Origin: Nostocaceae cyanobacterium
Lineage (GTDB): Bacteria > Cyanobacteriota > Cyanobacteriia > Cyanobacteriales > Nostocaceae
Assembly (NCBI GenBank): GCA_030065825.1
Contig: JASJCY010000059.1
Span: 1-42,027, forward strand
Reading direction: 5' to 3'
Length of the DNA stretch: 42,027 nucleotides
Position 1 is the first letter of the stretch; every line of letters begins with the position of its first letter. A program made the position numbers and the translations under genes. Below the pieces are notes generated by a model, which worked only from the letters and a program-made list of their open reading frames with translations, made no database searches and was not told where the DNA came from. Positions 1 to 9,364 of this stretch are shown piece after piece.

Positions 1-137
1 CAATACACTCAAAACCTCACCCCGTCCTTCGGACACCCCTCTCCTTACTATAGACACGGAGTGGCTTCCCGTAGGGTAGGAGAGGGGAAGGGGGTGAGGT
101 TCATCTGTATTCTATCCAAGTGAAAAGTGCTATATTT
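1..137. repeat. Dispersed palindromic repeat, left end outside the window
   Basis: An imperfect inverted repeat opens with CCTCACCCC and closes with GGGGTGAGG, with a CCCGTAGGGTAGGAGAGGGG stretch inside, then continues to a terminal GAAAAGTGCTATAT. Related copies sit at 7351-7512 and 37248-37430. The third copy shows both outer ends (ATAGCGCTTTTCAGTTGAGT and its inverse), so the unit looks like a small non-autonomous element of about 185 bp. No gene lies in it. Confidence 0.7.
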
Positions 138-164
138 GTAATAGGATATATGATACTATTGCTC

Positions 165-519
165 TGTCAGAAACCCCACGGCTAAAGCCGGGGGCTTGAA
201 AAGCCCTAATCTGACCAGACTAAGTACCTTGAGTACTACGTTAGAGGCAAGAGTTAAAGACCTACCAAGGAATGCGTAGCTAGTTCCTTGCTCTAGAACT
301 GAACAGTTAAACATCTCTAGAAGGGTTAAGGAAGTGCTGTTTGGATAGTCACCGACCTCTAACATTGTCGAAGCTAACTTTACTGGAGTAGCAAGGCGAT
401 TCCCGGCATACAGGGAAATGGATAAGTACTACTCCTCTACTTATCCATCCCCAAAAGGGGACTCTGATTAAAATCAGATGCGCCTTACCCCCATGCCTTT
501 AGGCATGGGGGTAAGGCGC
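165..519 (-). mobile_element. Coreless IS200/IS605-type element (PATE-like)
   Basis: Read on the minus strand, the left end is a perfect 18-bp inverted repeat with a TAAA loop (480-519). The right end is the imperfect palindrome CCCCCGGCTTTAGCCGTGGGG (174-194). These subterminal hairpins are the end type that single-strand TnpA transposases recognise in cyanobacterial IS200/IS605 elements. No tnpA or tnpB gene is left in the ~350 bp between them, only further hairpins (417-447, 450-461). The stretch next to the right end is where TnpB elements encode their guide (omega) RNA, so part of that RNA may survive; this is inference. The left end stops about 10 bp before the hicB start codon. Confidence 0.6.
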
Positions 520-529
520 GAGGGATTCG

Positions 530-898
530 ATGAGCAAACTCAATAAAATAGAAAAGCCATCTCTAGAATATTACTTAAGCCTTCAATATCCTGTAACACT
601 TTACCCCGAACCAGAGGGTGGATATGTAGCTCAAATTAAAGATTTACCTGGATGTCTCACCCAAGGTGAAACCCCAGAAGAAACAATAGCAAACATTAAT
701 GAAGCGCGGGAATTGTGGATTGAAACTGCTTATGAAGCTGGGGATGATATTCCTTTACCCAGCAGTGATGATAGTTACAGTGGTAGATTATTGGTACGAA
801 TGCCAAAATCTCTACATCGTCGTTTAGCGTCAACTGCTGAGTGCGAAGGTGTAAGTCTCAATCAGTATATTGTGTTTTTGTTAAGTGCAGCATCATAA
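530..898 (+). CDS. HicB-family antitoxin, orphan
   Basis: The 122-aa product has the HicB fold in its first ~80 residues (YPVTLYPEPEGGYVAQIKDL, then PGC and GETPEE motifs). A C-terminal ribbon-helix-helix-like DNA-binding part follows (RMPKSLHRRLASTAECEGVS, then LNQYI). HicB proteins neutralise the HicA mRNA-cleaving toxin and repress their own operon. No hicA gene is visible on either side, although hicA usually lies directly upstream. That upstream space is occupied by the IS200/IS605-type remnant, whose hairpin ends about 10 bp before this ATG, so loss of the toxin gene and native promoter by insertion is plausible. The start is set by the family's N-terminus; no strong ribosome binding site is visible. 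Confidence 0.85.
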   Translation: MSKLNKIEKPSLEYYLSLQYPVTLYPEPEGGYVAQIKDLPGCLTQGETPEETIANINEARELWIETAYEAGDDIPLPSSDDSYSGRLLVRMPKSLHRRLASTAECEGVSLNQYIVFLLSAAS

Positions 899-1078
899 TT
901 TTCCCAGAAATTACGGCACCTTTTTCCAAATTTTGAGACTCAAATTATACCAATTTCCAAGCTTCGGCAAAATTTTCCAGTGAAGAAAAATAAATAAACC
1001 TTAAAGTAACCTAATGGTAACTCTGATAACGCGATATCATCGTATTTTATCAGATTGCACCTTCTTTACCAGGGATTT

Positions 1079-3730
1079 ATGGCGGCTTCTTACTCTGCAT
1101 CTTCCCAATCTAACAATAACAACCCCAATAGCGACATTATCACCGACACTCGACAGGTAGATGTAAGCAAGCTGAGTCAAATGTACCAGCACTATGTGGA
1201 GGTGAAACACCAGCATCCCCACGCAGTACTGCTGTATCGGGTAGGAGATTTCTTTGAATGTTACTTTCAAGATGCTGTAATATTGGCGCAGGAGTTGGAA
1301 CTTGTCCTGACTAGCAAACAAGCGGGAGAACAAGGACGAGTGGCGATGTCTGGTGTACCTCATCATGCTTGGGAACGTCACGCTACCCTGTTGGTAGAGA
1401 AAGGCTATGCGGTGGTAATTTGCGATCAAGTAGAAACTGCTGCGGAAGCTGCCGGGAGATTGGTACGTCGGGAAGTAACCCGCATTCTCACCCCCGGTAC
1501 CTTGCTGGAAGATGGAATGTTAAAAGGAAGTCGTAATAATTATCTTGCAGCTGTGGTAATTGCGGGAGAACATTGGGGATTAGCTTATGCAGATATTTCT
1601 ACAGGGGAATACCTCACTACCCAAGAAAGTAATCTGGAATTGTTAACCCAGGAATTAATGCGTTTACAGCCTGCGGAAGTGTTATTCCCCACTAATGCCC
1701 CAGATTTGGGTAGTTTACTACGTCCTGGGGAAAAATCAGACCAATTACCAGATTGTTTACCCCCTTCCTTCTGTTATGCCTTGCGATCGCAAATTCCTTT
1801 TTCCCCAGGAGAAGCTAAATCACGGTTATTACATAAATTTAAAGTGCGATCGCTCGAAGGTTTGGGTTGCGAACATTTACCCCTGGCTGTGCGTGCTGCT
1901 GGAGGTTTGCTGGAATATCTGGAGGAAACCCAAAAGGAAAATTCTATTCCTTTACAACCTTTACGCACCTACACCATTACTGATTTTCTGATTGTAGACC
2001 ATCAAACAAGACGTAACCTGGAAATTACTCAGACGGTGCGCGATGCTACTTTTCACGGTTCCTTGTTGTGGGCATTGGATAGAACAAGTACCTCCATGGG
2101 AAGTCGATCTTTGCGGCGATGGATGTTACAACCGCTACTTGATATTAAAGGTATTCGGGCAAGGCAAAATACGATTCAGGAGTTAGCAGGAAATACCCCT
2201 TTGCGTCAGGATTTACGACACTTACTCAAGCAAATTTATGACATCGAACGATTGTCGGGAAGAACTGGTTCTGGAACCGCTAATGCCAGGGATTTAGTCG
2301 CTTTGGCTGATTCTTTGGCAAAATTGCCCCAATTAGCTGATTTAGTCGCGGAAGCTCGTTCTCCCTTCCTCAAGGTCTTACAGAAAGTACCGCCAGTTTT
2401 AGAAGAATTGGCGCAAAAAATTAGCTCTCATATCGTTGAGTCGCCACCCACACATATTAAGGAAGGAGGATTAATTCGTCCCGGAATCAACCCTTTACTG
2501 GATGAAAGAAGGGCTTTGATAGAAGAAGATCAGCAGTGGGTTGCTAATTTAGAAGTAGATGAACGGGAAAGGACGGGAATTTCTAATTTAAAGGTAGGAT
2601 ATAACAAAACCTTTGGATATTATATCAGTATTTCTCGTAGTAAGGCAGACCAAGTCCCGTCTAATTATATACGCAAGCAGACTTTGACTAATGAGGAACG
2701 CTACATTACTCCGGAATTGAAAGAGAGGGAAGCCAGAATTCTTACAGCCAGAGATGATTTAAATCAGTTGGAGTATGATATCTTTGTAGCATTGCGGGAA
2801 GAGGTAGGAAAGCAAGCGGAGGTAATTCGCAATCTTTCTCGGGCTGTAGCCGCAGCTGATATCCTCTGTGGTTTTGCGGAGTTGGCAGTGTATCAAGGTT
2901 ACTGTCGTCCGGAGATGGTGGAGGGACGAGAAATTGTGATTGTGGATGGACGACATCCAGTGGTGGAACAGTCTTTACCTGCGGGGTTCTTTGTGCCGAA
3001 TTCAACGCAGTTGGGAGGAATGAACCGCATAGACGCACAGGAGGAGGAAAGGAGGGAAAAAGTTAGTTTTTCTTTATCCTCTCCTGATTTAATCATTCTT
3101 ACCGGACCAAATGCTAGTGGGAAGAGTTGTTATTTAAGACAGGTGGGGTTGATACAATTAATGGCGCAGGTTGGTAGTTTTGTGCCTGCGAAGTCGGCGA
3201 GGTTGGGAATATGTGATAGAATTTTTACGCGGGTTGGGGCGGTGGATGACTTGGCAACGGGTCAATCTACCTTTATGGTAGAAATGAATGAGACTGCCAA
3301 TATCCTCAATCATGCCAGCTCTCGGTCCTTGGTGTTATTGGATGAAATTGGACGGGGAACGGCGACTTTTGATGGTCTTTCTATTGCTTGGGCTGTGGCG
3401 GAGTATATTGCTGGGGAAGTTTGTGCCCGGACGATTTTTGCCACTCATTATCATGAGTTAAATGAGTTGGCGTCTTTGTTGGAGAATGTGGCAAATTATC
3501 AGGTGACGGTGAAGGAATTACCAGACCAAATTATCTTTTTGCACCAAGTACAACCGGGGGGTGCGGATAAGTCTTATGGTATTGAAGCGGGAAGGTTGGC
3601 GGGTTTACCACCGGTGGTGATTCAACGGGCAAAACAGGTGATGGGACAGATTGAGAAGCATAGTAAGATTGCGATGGGGTTGCAAAAGCTGGAACACGGA
3701 TTAGAGGGATTAAGGGATGACGCGGATTAA
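1079..3730 (+). CDS. mutS: DNA mismatch repair protein MutS
   Basis: MutS finds base mismatches and small loops after replication and starts their repair. The N-terminal mismatch-binding domain carries the Phe-X-Glu motif ([12 protein letters not shown]), followed by connector, lever and clamp regions. The C-terminal ABC-type ATPase has Walker A GPNASGKS (about residues 676-683), the [14 protein letters not shown] motif, Walker [17 protein letters not shown] and the [11 protein letters not shown] helix. The length of 883 aa is normal for the family. I start at the ATG at 1079 (MAASYS); an in-frame TTG at 1055 would add eight residues with no family support. No mutL is nearby, and the gene appears monocistronic. 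HIP1 octamers lie inside the coding sequence. Confidence 0.97.
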   Translation: MAASYSASSQSNNNNPNSDIITDTRQVDVSKLSQMYQHYVEVKHQHPHAVLLYRVGDFFECYFQDAVILAQELELVLTSKQAGEQGRVAMSGVPHHAWERHATLLVEKGYAVVICDQVETAAEAAGRLVRREVTRILTPGTLLEDGMLKGSRNNYLAAVVIAGEHWGLAYADISTGEYLTTQESNLELLTQELMRLQPAEVLFPTNAPDLGSLLRPGEKSDQLPDCLPPSFCYALRSQIPFSPGEAKSRLLHKFKVRSLEGLGCEHLPLAVRAAGGLLEYLEETQKENSIPLQPLRTYTITDFLIVDHQTRRNLEITQTVRDATFHGSLLWALDRTSTSMGSRSLRRWMLQPLLDIKGIRARQNTIQELAGNTPLRQDLRHLLKQIYDIERLSGRTGSGTANARDLVALADSLAKLPQLADLVAEARSPFLKVLQKVPPVLEELAQKISSHIVESPPTHIKEGGLIRPGINPLLDERRALIEEDQQWVANLEVDERERTGISNLKVGYNKTFGYYISISRSKADQVPSNYIRKQTLTNEERYITPELKEREARILTARDDLNQLEYDIFVALREEVGKQAEVIRNLSRAVAAADILCGFAELAVYQGYCRPEMVEGREIVIVDGRHPVVEQSLPAGFFVPNSTQLGGMNRIDAQEEERREKVSFSLSSPDLIILTGPNASGKSCYLRQVGLIQLMAQVGSFVPAKSARLGICDRIFTRVGAVDDLATGQSTFMVEMNETANILNHASSRSLVLLDEIGRGTATFDGLSIAWAVAEYIAGEVCARTIFATHYHELNELASLLENVANYQVTVKELPDQIIFLHQVQPGGADKSYGIEAGRLAGLPPVVIQRAKQVMGQIEKHSKIAMGLQKLEHGLEGLRDDAD

Positions 3731-4146
3731 AGGATAAGGGTTTTATCGTCAAAAAACTGTAGCGCTATAGTAAGGCATATTTGAATTACGACGCGATTAC
3801 AGATCCATTGTAGGGGCGCAATGCTTGCGCCCCGCAATGTTTGCGCCCCTACAATAGTTGCGCCCTCATCATTGGTAAAATTCTCTTCAAAAACCACCAT
3901 TACTCTCCATACACCTTAAATCATCCGTTATATCCCTTGCCAAGCAAGCACCCATTTCCCCAAACCCCAATCGCCCAAAAACACATATACTTCCTACCAC
4001 TCCCTGCCCCCCAGATCCCCGACTTTTGCCAAAAGTTAGGGATGTATTCCCAGCAAATTTCCCAGCAATAATCTATTCTGTTCCACAAATTGCGGATTTG
4101 GGCGCAAGCATTGCGCCCCTACATTACAATCCCTTATCTTACTTTT
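3731..4146. other. Intergenic region with GGGGCGCAA palindromes
   Basis: No convincing gene. The stretch contains short inverted repeats built from TAGGGGCGCAATGCTTGCGC (around 3811-3856) and a further copy near 4100-4127. The same motif recurs near 33724-33745, 34536-34561 and 37194-37217. The open frame at 3841-4071 is proline- and histidine-rich and overlaps these repeats, so it is not called. Confidence 0.6.
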
Positions 4147-4238
4147 GACTTTAGTTAGGGTAAATGTCATCAAATTACATTATTTGTATTGTCAAGAAAT
4201 CATGATATAAAAATGCGCAGGGTAACCCCACGACTTCT

Positions 4239-4266
4239 ATTATAGCACAAAAATACGGGCTGTAAA
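4239..4266 (-). promoter_or_regulatory. Sigma-70-like promoter in tandem unit 1
   Basis: On the minus strand TTTACA (4266-4261) is followed by a 16-nt spacer and TATAAT (4244-4239), preceded by TGC as in an extended -10. Transcription would run leftward into a GGGGTTACCC hairpin and a TTTTT run about 20 nt downstream. No coding sequence follows, so a short RNA is possible. Confidence 0.55.
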
Positions 4267-4501
4267 CCCTAAAATCTCGTTGCCGTGATGACAAGATTCT
4301 CAATAATTTTTAGGAGTTTCTTAAGGGAGGCACTTTTTGGAAATTTTTGAGCAAGATTTCTGATTTTGATTCCCCGTGCTACAAAAACCCGAAACGCGAT
4401 GGCACAAGTTGTTAGTTAAGGTAAATGTCATGAAATTACCTTATTTGTATTGTCAAGAAATCATGATATAAAAATGCGCAGGGTGACCCAACGACTTCTC
4501 C

Positions 4502-4529
4502 ATTATAGCACAAAAACACAGGCTGTAAA
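4502..4529 (-). promoter_or_regulatory. Sigma-70-like promoter in tandem unit 2
   Basis: The arrangement matches unit 1: TTTACA (4529-4524), a 16-nt spacer, and TATAAT (4507-4502) with a TGC extended -10. In unit 3 the equivalent boxes are TTTACG and TAGAAT with a 17-nt spacer (4793-4765), so that copy looks weakened. Confidence 0.55.
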
Positions 4530-4945
4530 CCCTAAAATCTCGTTGTCGTGATGACAAGATTCTCAATTATTTTGAGGAGTTTCTTAAGGGAGGCACTTTT
4601 TGGAAATTTGTCACCAAAGTTTATGATTCTGATTCCCCACGCTACAAAAACCCGAAAGGCGATGGCACAAGTTGTTAGTTAGGGTAAATGTGATCAAATT
4701 ACCTTATTTGTATTGTCAAGAAATCATGATATAAAAATGCCCAGGGTGACCCCACGACTTCTCCATTCTAGCACAAAAACAGGGGTCCGTAAACCCTAAA
4801 ATCTCGTTGCCGTGATGACAAGATTCTCAATAATTTTGAGGAGTTTCTTAAGGGAGGCACTTTTTGGAAATTTGTCACCAAAGTTTATGATTCTGATTCC
4901 CCGTGCTACAGATCCCTGATTTTTGGAACTTGGGTAGGGGTGGGG

Positions 4946-7132
4946 TTACCCCGCCCCTACTAACCGCAAAAAATGCATCCTTCCTGACTCTTCCCCGGCA
5001 ATAATTGTCACCCCATCCCCTGCAACCGCACAGCTTCTGATTGCAGATTCCCCAGTGAAAGTGGCGATCGCTTCCCCAGTTTGCCAATTCCAGACTTTCA
5101 AGGTGTTGTCAGAGGAAGCAGAAATGGCACAGTTACCATCTGGGGTAATGACGATGGCATTTACCCAGTCACTATGACCTCTAAGGGTACGCACTTCCTC
5201 CCATGTTTGCCAATTCCACACCTTCAAGGTCTTGTCATCGGAAGCAGAAATGACGTAGTTGCCATCTGGGGTGATGGCGATGGCATTTACCCAGTCACTA
5301 TGACCTCTAAGGGTACGCAGTTCTTCCCCAGTTCGCCAATTCCAGACTTTCAAGGTCTTGTCACCGGAAGCAGAAATGGCGTAGTTGCCATCTGGGGTGA
5401 TGGCGATGGCAATTACCGAGTAACTATGACCTCTAAGGGTACTCACCTCCTCCCCAGTTCGCCAATTCCACACTTTCACGGTGTTGTCAAAGGAAGCAGA
5501 AATGGCGTACTTACCATCTGGGGTGAGGGCGATCGCATTTACAGAATCACTATGACCAGTGAGGGTATGCACTTCCTCCCCAGTTTGCCAATCCCACACT
5601 TTCAAGGTCTTGTCAGAGGAAGCAGAAATGGCGTACTTGCCATCTGGGGTGATGACGATGGCATTTACCGAAGAACTATGACCAGAGAAGGTACGCACTT
5701 CCTCCCCTGTTTGCCAATTCCACACCTTCAAGGTCTTGTCCCAGGAAGCAGAAATGGCGTAGTTGCCATCTGGGGTGAGGGTTATGGCATTTACCCAGTC
5801 ACTATGACCTATTAGGGTACGGACTTTCTCTCCTATTTGCCAATTCCACACCTTCAAAGTCTTGTCATGGGAAGCAGAAATGGCGTAGTTGCTATCTGGA
5901 ATAACGGCGATCGCATTTACCGAGTTACTATGACCTCTAAGGGTACGCACTTCCTCCTGTGTTTGCCAGTTCCAGACTTTCACGGTATTGTCACCGGAAG
6001 CAGAAATGGCATACTTGCCATCTGGGGTAATGGCGATGGCATTTACTGAGTCACTATGACCTCTAAGAGTACGCACTTCCTCCTGTGTTTGCCAATTCCA
6101 GACTTTCAAGGTGGTGTCACGGGAACCAGAAATGGCATAGTTGCCATCTGGGGTCAGTGCGATCGCATTTACCGAGTTACTATGACCGATTAGGGTACGC
6201 ATCTCCTCCCCAGTTTGCCAATTCCAGACTTTCAAGGTGTTGTCACGGGAACCAGAAATGGCGTACTTGCCATCTGGGGTGATGGCGATCGCATTTACCC
6301 AGTCACTATGACCTCTAAGGATACGCAGTTCCTTCCCTGTTCGCCAATTCCGTACTTTCAAGGTGTTGTAATGGGAAGCAGAAATGGCACAGTTGCCATA
6401 TGGGGTAAGGACGATCGCAATTACATCGCTACTATGACCTCTAAGGGTACGCACTTTGTCCCCTGTTTGCCAACTCCACATCTTCAAGGTGTTGTCAAAG
6501 GAAGCAGAAATGGCGTAATTTCCATCTGGGGTGATGGCGATGTCAATTACCGAAGAACTATGACCAGTAAAGGTACGCACCTCCTCCCCAGTTTGCCAAT
6601 TCCACACTTTCAAGGAGTTGTCCGAGGAAGCAGAAATGGCGTAGTTGCCATCTGGGGTGATGGTGATCGCATTTACATTGTTACTATGACCAGAAAGGGT
6701 ACGGATTAAGGGTCCCCCTGGGGGTGTTAAGTTTGGTGTTTGGGGAAGCAAGCTAGGGGTTTGGGTGTGCTGTGCTTGTTGCAGCAAGTTTTGAATTTCT
6801 GACTCTTCAAAAGACAATAAACGCCCTAATAATTGTCCTGGTAATTGGGTGGGATCTTGATTTAAAATATGTGCTGACAGTCGCAGGGAGTCTTGAATCA
6901 ATTGTAGGGATTTGATTTTTTCTGTTCCCTCCACCAAATCATAATCATCAATTAGTGCCTCTACTCCAAAATCAGGATGATTAATTTTGTCTGTGAGGAA
7001 TTTAAAATCACTCAGCAGGCTGTAATATTTTGCTAAATTTCCAGAATTTACTAAATTATAGGGATACCTACCCAGATAAGCTTTTTGTTTGTAGGATTTT
7101 TTCCTTTTTGCGGTGTTCGCTAATTCGACCAT
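4946..7132 (-). CDS. WD40 repeat protein, C-terminal part of a split NACHT-WD40 STAND protein
   Basis: The 728-aa product begins with ~100 helical residues (AYLGRYPYNLVNSGNLAKYY, then LLSDFKFL). These match the segment that joins the NTPase and the propeller in cyanobacterial NACHT-WD40 proteins. After a Pro-rich linker come 14 WD40 repeats of 42 aa, each with a GHS...VNAI...PDG.YAISAS.D.TLKVWNW pattern. The last repeat is degenerate. Fourteen blades fit two seven-bladed propellers, which sense ligands in this class. The repeats are close to identical in DNA (126-bp period). No ribosome binding site precedes the ATG at 7132. The upstream gene on the same strand ends where this segment should begin, so this is probably a separated half of one gene. 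Whether it is still translated is unknown. Confidence 0.85.
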   Translation of the reverse strand: MVELANTAKRKKSYKQKAYLGRYPYNLVNSGNLAKYYSLLSDFKFLTDKINHPDFGVEALIDDYDLVEGTEKIKSLQLIQDSLRLSAHILNQDPTQLPGQLLGRLLSFEESEIQNLLQQAQHTQTPSLLPQTPNLTPPGGPLIRTLSGHSNNVNAITITPDGNYAISASSDNSLKVWNWQTGEEVRTFTGHSSSVIDIAITPDGNYAISASFDNTLKMWSWQTGDKVRTLRGHSSDVIAIVLTPYGNCAISASHYNTLKVRNWRTGKELRILRGHSDWVNAIAITPDGKYAISGSRDNTLKVWNWQTGEEMRTLIGHSNSVNAIALTPDGNYAISGSRDTTLKVWNWQTQEEVRTLRGHSDSVNAIAITPDGKYAISASGDNTVKVWNWQTQEEVRTLRGHSNSVNAIAVIPDSNYAISASHDKTLKVWNWQIGEKVRTLIGHSDWVNAITLTPDGNYAISASWDKTLKVWNWQTGEEVRTFSGHSSSVNAIVITPDGKYAISASSDKTLKVWDWQTGEEVHTLTGHSDSVNAIALTPDGKYAISASFDNTVKVWNWRTGEEVSTLRGHSYSVIAIAITPDGNYAISASGDKTLKVWNWRTGEELRTLRGHSDWVNAIAITPDGNYVISASDDKTLKVWNWQTWEEVRTLRGHSDWVNAIVITPDGNCAISASSDNTLKVWNWQTGEAIATFTGESAIRSCAVAGDGVTIIAGEESGRMHFLRLVGAG

Positions 7133-7155
7133 TTTATATCATCATAAAAAAATAA

Positions 7156-7270
7156 GGCGTTGCTGATTTGAAGTATGAATCCGGGTGTTCCAGACGTTGC
7201 AGTGCAACGTCTGGAGGGAGGTTTTTTGAATTACACAATATCATTTTCACGCCATGGATTTAGCAACGCC
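7156..7270. mobile_element. MITE-like element with GGCGTTGCTGA ends
   Basis: A 115-bp element starts GGCGTTGCTGATTTG and ends with the inverse, TTTAGCAACGCC. An internal hairpin is formed by AGACGTTGCA and TGCAACGTCT. Relatives occur at 27074-27186 and 28928-29103, and a lone end lies near 12475-12488. It carries no gene. It sits inside the gap that splits the STAND gene. Confidence 0.65.
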
Positions 7271-7350
7271 AAAAATAAAATTTTTCAAGAAAATTCGTGG
7301 AGTATCTCTCCCCTGATGTTCAGTAGGTAGGCATAATTAAATGTAAGATC

Positions 7351-7512
7351 AGACCTCACCCCCATCCCCTCTCCTTACTATAGACACGGAGTGGCTACTT
7401 TCAGAAGCCACTTCGTGTCTACCCGTAGGGTAGGAGAGGGGTGTCCGTACCCCTTACGGGGAAGCAAGCTACGCGTAGCGTGTCCGCAGGACTTAGGACG
7501 GGGTGAGGTTAT
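7351..7512. repeat. Dispersed palindromic repeat, second copy
   Basis: This copy of the CCTCACCCC/GGGGTGAGG inverted repeat (also at 1-137 and 37248-37430) is enlarged. It holds an inner hairpin AGACACGGAGTGGCTACTTT/AGAAGCCACTTCGTGTCT and an extra TACGCGTAGCGTGTCC block. It lies in the gap between the two STAND halves. Confidence 0.65.
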
Positions 7513-7539
7513 ATTCAATTTGACCCACTTACTTAAGCA

Positions 7540-7634
7540 TAGAGAAACCGGGTTTATGAACGATAAATTAGGGTTTTGATAGTCAATATTTCCAATCAAC
7601 CGGGTTTCTTTGGGAAGTGCAAGATGTGTGCCAT
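7540..7634. repeat. Dispersed repeat with AACCGGGTTT and TGCAAGATGTG
   Basis: The segment contains GAAACCGGGTTTATGAACGA, then CAACCGGGTTTCTTTGGG, and ends GTGCAAGATGTGTG. It belongs to the same family as 9365-9484, 17874-17999 and 23988-24108. Its outer left end is not clear here. Confidence 0.5.
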
Positions 7635-7680
7635 TCCACAAAATTGGATAATTGATTTTTTGCTGTTGACTAAACCCACT

Positions 7681-9246
7681 CTAATTCTCCCAATAATCTA
7701 CAATTTGTTGATTAACCTGTTTAAATAACTTCCGGTTTGAATCTAAAACTTTTTTGTTCTTGAGGAAGTCAAGAAAACTAGCATGATAGATACTGTAACA
7801 GATATCCCCATCGATATCCTGGGTTTTTAAATACTCAACCCAATCATCTAAAACGGATTGCACATCATATTCATCTACCCCAGCAATTTCCGCAATCATT
7901 TCACAGGGAATTGAGGTTCCAATCTCCACTAAAATAAACAGGAAAATCACTTTTGATTCTTGGGGTTTTTCATCCATTCCCATCCTGACCCAATGTTGTT
8001 GATAATAGTCTTGAAGACCATCGGGTAATTGTTTTAAACTCAGGTCATCATAGAAACCACGGGCAATTCCTGGCAAAAGATAACGCAGGTACATGAAATT
8101 ATTTTCACTTTTATCTGCTAACTGTTCAACAAAATCTCCCGCAGTAATATGACGTTTTTGAATCAATTTTCTCAGGTCATATTGATAGTCTGGGTCATGA
8201 TTTAAAAACAAATTAATATAATCTTTGATATCATCACGATTTAACTGTTCATATTCATCCATTCGTAAATCCAATTCCTTCACTGGAACCCCTGGTGACA
8301 GAGATAAACGCTTATTTTCCAAAGTATAAGGTCTTCTGGTGAGCAAGAAATAGACTTTTTCTGGAAGCGTCATTGGTAAATATAAAAGATTTTTACCCGG
8401 TTCCTGTTCTACTTCATCCAAAGCATCAACCACAATCACCAACCGTTGATTAGGTAATAGTTGTTTGCTGACTCTTTCGAGTAAAGTTGATAAATCAACA
8501 TCGGCTACATGCTGCAAATTATAATGCTTAATCAGTTGTTGACGAATGCTTTCTAAAAACTGTTCAGGTCGATTCCTTCCCTCAGACTTAATATTAAAAT
8601 AGCAAGGAGTTTTATGGTCAAAAACATATTTAGCAGCAATAGTACTTTTCCCCATTCCCGCATCCCCAACCACTGTAAAGTAACCATGGGAATTCTCTTG
8701 TAGGAATTGAGCAAAAGTATCAAACACAAATTTACGACCACAAAATGAGCGAATCTTTTCTTTGATTAATGCTTTAAACTCTTCTGGATATTTATCCATA
8801 TTCCAATCTGGGTAAGGTTGGAATTCTGGCGATGTAGTTAGTTTTGCTATTTCAATAAAAGCCTTGCCAAACTCTTCTAACTCTAAAGAAATGACTATTT
8901 TTTCTGCTCGAATTTCATCCCCTAAAGGATTCCAAGCCAAAAAATTTTCTACTCCCTGGAGAAACCCCAATGAATTACCAGAAGTATAGGCTTGCCAAAA
9001 AGCATTTTTAATTTCTTTTTCTTTAAAAAGTTTCCGAACCGACTCAGACTTTGATGTCCCATATTCTACTAAAGCGTAAATATAAACCACATCTACATTT
9101 TTTAGTGGTTGAGTCGGGTCAAGTTTTAAACTTTTCAAAACTTTGATAAAAGCTTCATTTCGCTGGGCTTGATTAATAGCCAGAGTAGCAGCAGGATTAG
9201 CAATCTTTTTAATCGCACTAAATACCGAGTCAACAATATCAATCAT
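7681..9246 (-). CDS. NACHT-domain STAND NTPase, N-terminal part of a split NACHT-WD40 protein
   Basis: The 521-aa product has an unrecognised helical N-terminal region (1-150) and a NACHT NTPase with Walker A VGDAGMGKST (193-202) and Walker B RLVIVVDALDE (about 268-278). A sensor-type LLTRRPYTL segment and a helical part follow. STAND proteins act as switches that assemble when their sensor repeats bind a ligand, for example in phage defence. The frame ends at QQIVDYWEN. The next family segment is found after a 548-bp gap as the start of the WD40 frame (7132-4946). That gap holds three kinds of dispersed repeat, which supports disruption by insertion. Alternatively the halves could work as a two-gene system. 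The N-terminal effector cannot be named from sequence. Confidence 0.8.
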   Translation of the reverse strand: MIDIVDSVFSAIKKIANPAATLAINQAQRNEAFIKVLKSLKLDPTQPLKNVDVVYIYALVEYGTSKSESVRKLFKEKEIKNAFWQAYTSGNSLGFLQGVENFLAWNPLGDEIRAEKIVISLELEEFGKAFIEIAKLTTSPEFQPYPDWNMDKYPEEFKALIKEKIRSFCGRKFVFDTFAQFLQENSHGYFTVVGDAGMGKSTIAAKYVFDHKTPCYFNIKSEGRNRPEQFLESIRQQLIKHYNLQHVADVDLSTLLERVSKQLLPNQRLVIVVDALDEVEQEPGKNLLYLPMTLPEKVYFLLTRRPYTLENKRLSLSPGVPVKELDLRMDEYEQLNRDDIKDYINLFLNHDPDYQYDLRKLIQKRHITAGDFVEQLADKSENNFMYLRYLLPGIARGFYDDLSLKQLPDGLQDYYQQHWVRMGMDEKPQESKVIFLFILVEIGTSIPCEMIAEIAGVDEYDVQSVLDDWVEYLKTQDIDGDICYSIYHASFLDFLKNKKVLDSNRKLFKQVNQQIVDYWEN

Positions 9247-9364
9247 TAGCTATAAGAAAAGTACTATTTTTCAATTTTATTTTATGTTAGCTTCTACACC
9301 GTGAACTTATTCATCTCCACTACATAATTATTAATCTCTTGGACAATAGTAGGGTTGAGTTAGT

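Larger units (their letters stand above)
4147..4910. repeat. Three tandem ~262-bp units, promoter-bearing
   Basis: The word TAAATGT(C/G)AT starts at 4161, 4422 and 4685, giving periods of 261 and 263 bp. Long blocks are nearly identical between copies, for example AAATCTCGTTG(C/T)CGTGATGA and GGGAGGCACTTTTTGGAAAT. On the minus strand each unit carries a sigma-70-like promoter and, downstream of it, a GGGT(T/C)ACCC hairpin followed by a T-rich run. The array lies between the 3' ends of mutS and the WD40 gene. A diverged inverted copy is found at 37475-37674. Confidence 0.85.

Noticed and set aside
156-365. 69-residue open frame on the minus strand
   Set aside because: It lies inside the coreless IS200/IS605-type element and runs through its right-end hairpin; no conserved TnpB motif is present.
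3841-4071. 76-residue frame rich in Pro and His
   Set aside because: It overlaps palindromic repeats, has no ribosome binding site and no recognisable domain.
5081-6709. Several long open frames on the plus strand opposite the WD40 gene
   Set aside because: They are antisense shadows created by the 126-bp period of the WD40 repeats; their repeated GSRNGVVAIWGDGD is the mirror of the real repeat.
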